Positions 6,490-7,022 of a DNA stretch of 7,022 nt are shown one piece after another (the stretch's first letter is position 1; each line of letters begins with the position of its first letter). The translations under genes were made by a program, and so were the position numbers. This DNA is from Gemmatimonadota bacterium (GTDB taxonomy: Bacteria > JAAXHH01): positions 1 through 7,022 of the forward strand of contig JAPOOT010000064.1 in assembly GCA_026713285.1 (NCBI GenBank), given 5' to 3'. The notes beneath the pieces are model-generated. The model made no database searches, was not told the origin of the DNA, and saw nothing but the letters and a program-made list of their open reading frames with translations.

Positions 6490-6563
6490 ATTGAGCCGGA
6501 TACCGGTCGACTTCGAAGCGGGATTCAGACCGTCCGGAAATCAAACAGGGAGATGGAAGAAAG

Positions 6564-7022
6564 ATGGCCGTTCGCATTCTCGTAGGCGCAGCGTGGGGGG
6601 ACGAAGGCAAGGGAAAGATCGTCGATTTTCTGAGTGAGCGGGCCGATATCGTCGTGCGGTTCCAGGGCGGGGCCAATGCTGGGCACACCGTTCAGATCGG
6701 AGACCAGGAGTACATCCTCCACCTCATACCCGTCGGTATCCTCCGGCAGGACAAGGCCTGCGTCATCGGCAACGGAACGGTAATCGATCCGGAAGCGCTG
6801 ATGGAAGAGATCGAGATGCTCGGGACTCACGGCATCGAAGTGGAGGGTCGCCTGTTCATCAGCCACAACGCCCACGTGATCATGCCGTACCACAAACTGA
6901 TCGACCGGGTCGGGGAAGAACAGTTGCAGGAGGAAGAGCGGATCGGCACCACGGGAAGGGGCATTGGTCCCGCCTACGCGGACAAGGCCGCCCGCAAGGG
7001 TATTCGCATCGGCGACCTGCAC
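6564..7022 (+). CDS. purA: Adenylosuccinate synthetase, N-terminal 153 residues (runs off the window)
   Basis: This cytosolic enzyme joins IMP and aspartate, using GTP, to make adenylosuccinate, the first committed step from IMP to AMP. The frame is open from the ATG at 6564 to the window end. The visible third of the protein matches the family closely. It has WGDEGKGK (11-18) with the catalytic Asp13, GGANAGHT (35-42) with catalytic His41, IGNGTVIDP (68-76), SHNAHVIMPYH (100-110), and GTTGRGIGPAYADKAARKGIRIGDL (128-152) with the IMP-contacting Thr129. Numbering of the first two coincides with the E. coli enzyme. The start is preceded by AGGGAG (6547-6552) and GGAAG (6555-6559); the ATG at 6553 is out of frame. 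The remaining roughly 270-280 residues expected for the family lie outside. It is transcribed divergently from the transporter cassette, with its own promoter and a leader terminator. Confidence 0.97.
   Translation, partial: MAVRILVGAAWGDEGKGKIVDFLSERADIVVRFQGGANAGHTVQIGDQEYILHLIPVGILRQDKACVIGNGTVIDPEALMEEIEMLGTHGIEVEGRLFISHNAHVIMPYHKLIDRVGEEQLQEEERIGTTGRGIGPAYADKAARKGIRIGDLH

Noticed and set aside
6496..6537. Second hairpin in the purA leader (CCGGA with TCCGG, GGTC with GACC) as a riboswitch
   Set aside because: The pairing is short and interrupted, and it matches no purine, PreQ1 or other riboswitch core that I can recognise.
6525..7022. 165-codon minus-strand frame at the right edge
   Set aside because: The plus strand here encodes unmistakable PurA motifs (GDEGKGK, GGANAGHT, GTTGRGIGPAY); the minus frame is its antisense shadow.
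1..7022. CRISPR array, tRNA/rRNA genes, insertion sequences or phage genes
   Set aside because: No regularly spaced repeats, cloverleaf-like segments, transposase motifs or terminal inverted repeats were seen by eye on either strand.

Overview
The window comes from a GC-rich bacterial genome. Genes use the standard code with ATG, TTG or possibly GTG starts, are tightly packed, and show strong G/C preference at third codon positions. Two housekeeping genes can be named with confidence: gcvPB (glycine decarboxylase subunit 2) at the left edge and purA (adenylosuccinate synthetase) at the right edge. Between them is a three-gene minus-strand cassette. A split glycine decarboxylase, a DUF6785/DUF6784-type membrane protein and a cytosolic beta-propeller 'glycosidase-like' protein together resemble what I know of uncultured Latescibacterota, Poribacteria and Planctomycetota relatives. 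That taxonomic guess is inference only.

Layout. gcvPB (13-1515, +) runs towards a 191-base intergenic stretch (1516-1706), where it converges with the cassette. The cassette is transcribed leftwards in the order: polytopic membrane transporter-like protein (about 6237-4216), five-bladed beta-propeller GH43/GH32-like protein (4094-2559), and TIM-barrel sugar isomerase/epimerase (2513-1707). Gaps within it are 121 and 45 bases. No convincing intrinsic terminator separates the three genes, so they probably form one transcription unit. To the right, purA (6564 to the window end, +) is divergent from the cassette.

The divergent region (about 6238-6563) holds the best regulatory signals. A sigma70-like promoter for purA (TTGACA, 17 bases, TTTCAT) is followed by an 18-bp near-perfect palindrome at the expected transcription start. 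Next comes a strong Rho-independent-type hairpin with a T tract, which lies inside the purA leader, before the gene. A minus-strand promoter for the cassette overlaps the region that a longest-ORF call would make into an N-terminal extension of the transporter. This argues that the transporter really starts at 6237.

Working model for the cassette (inference): the membrane protein imports a small solute, perhaps a sugar derivative or glycoside. The signal-peptide-less propeller protein binds or cleaves it in the cytoplasm, and the metal-dependent TIM-barrel enzyme isomerises or epimerises the product. None of the substrates can be read from the sequence. The cassette and the purA leader are the two places most likely to hide undescribed biology.
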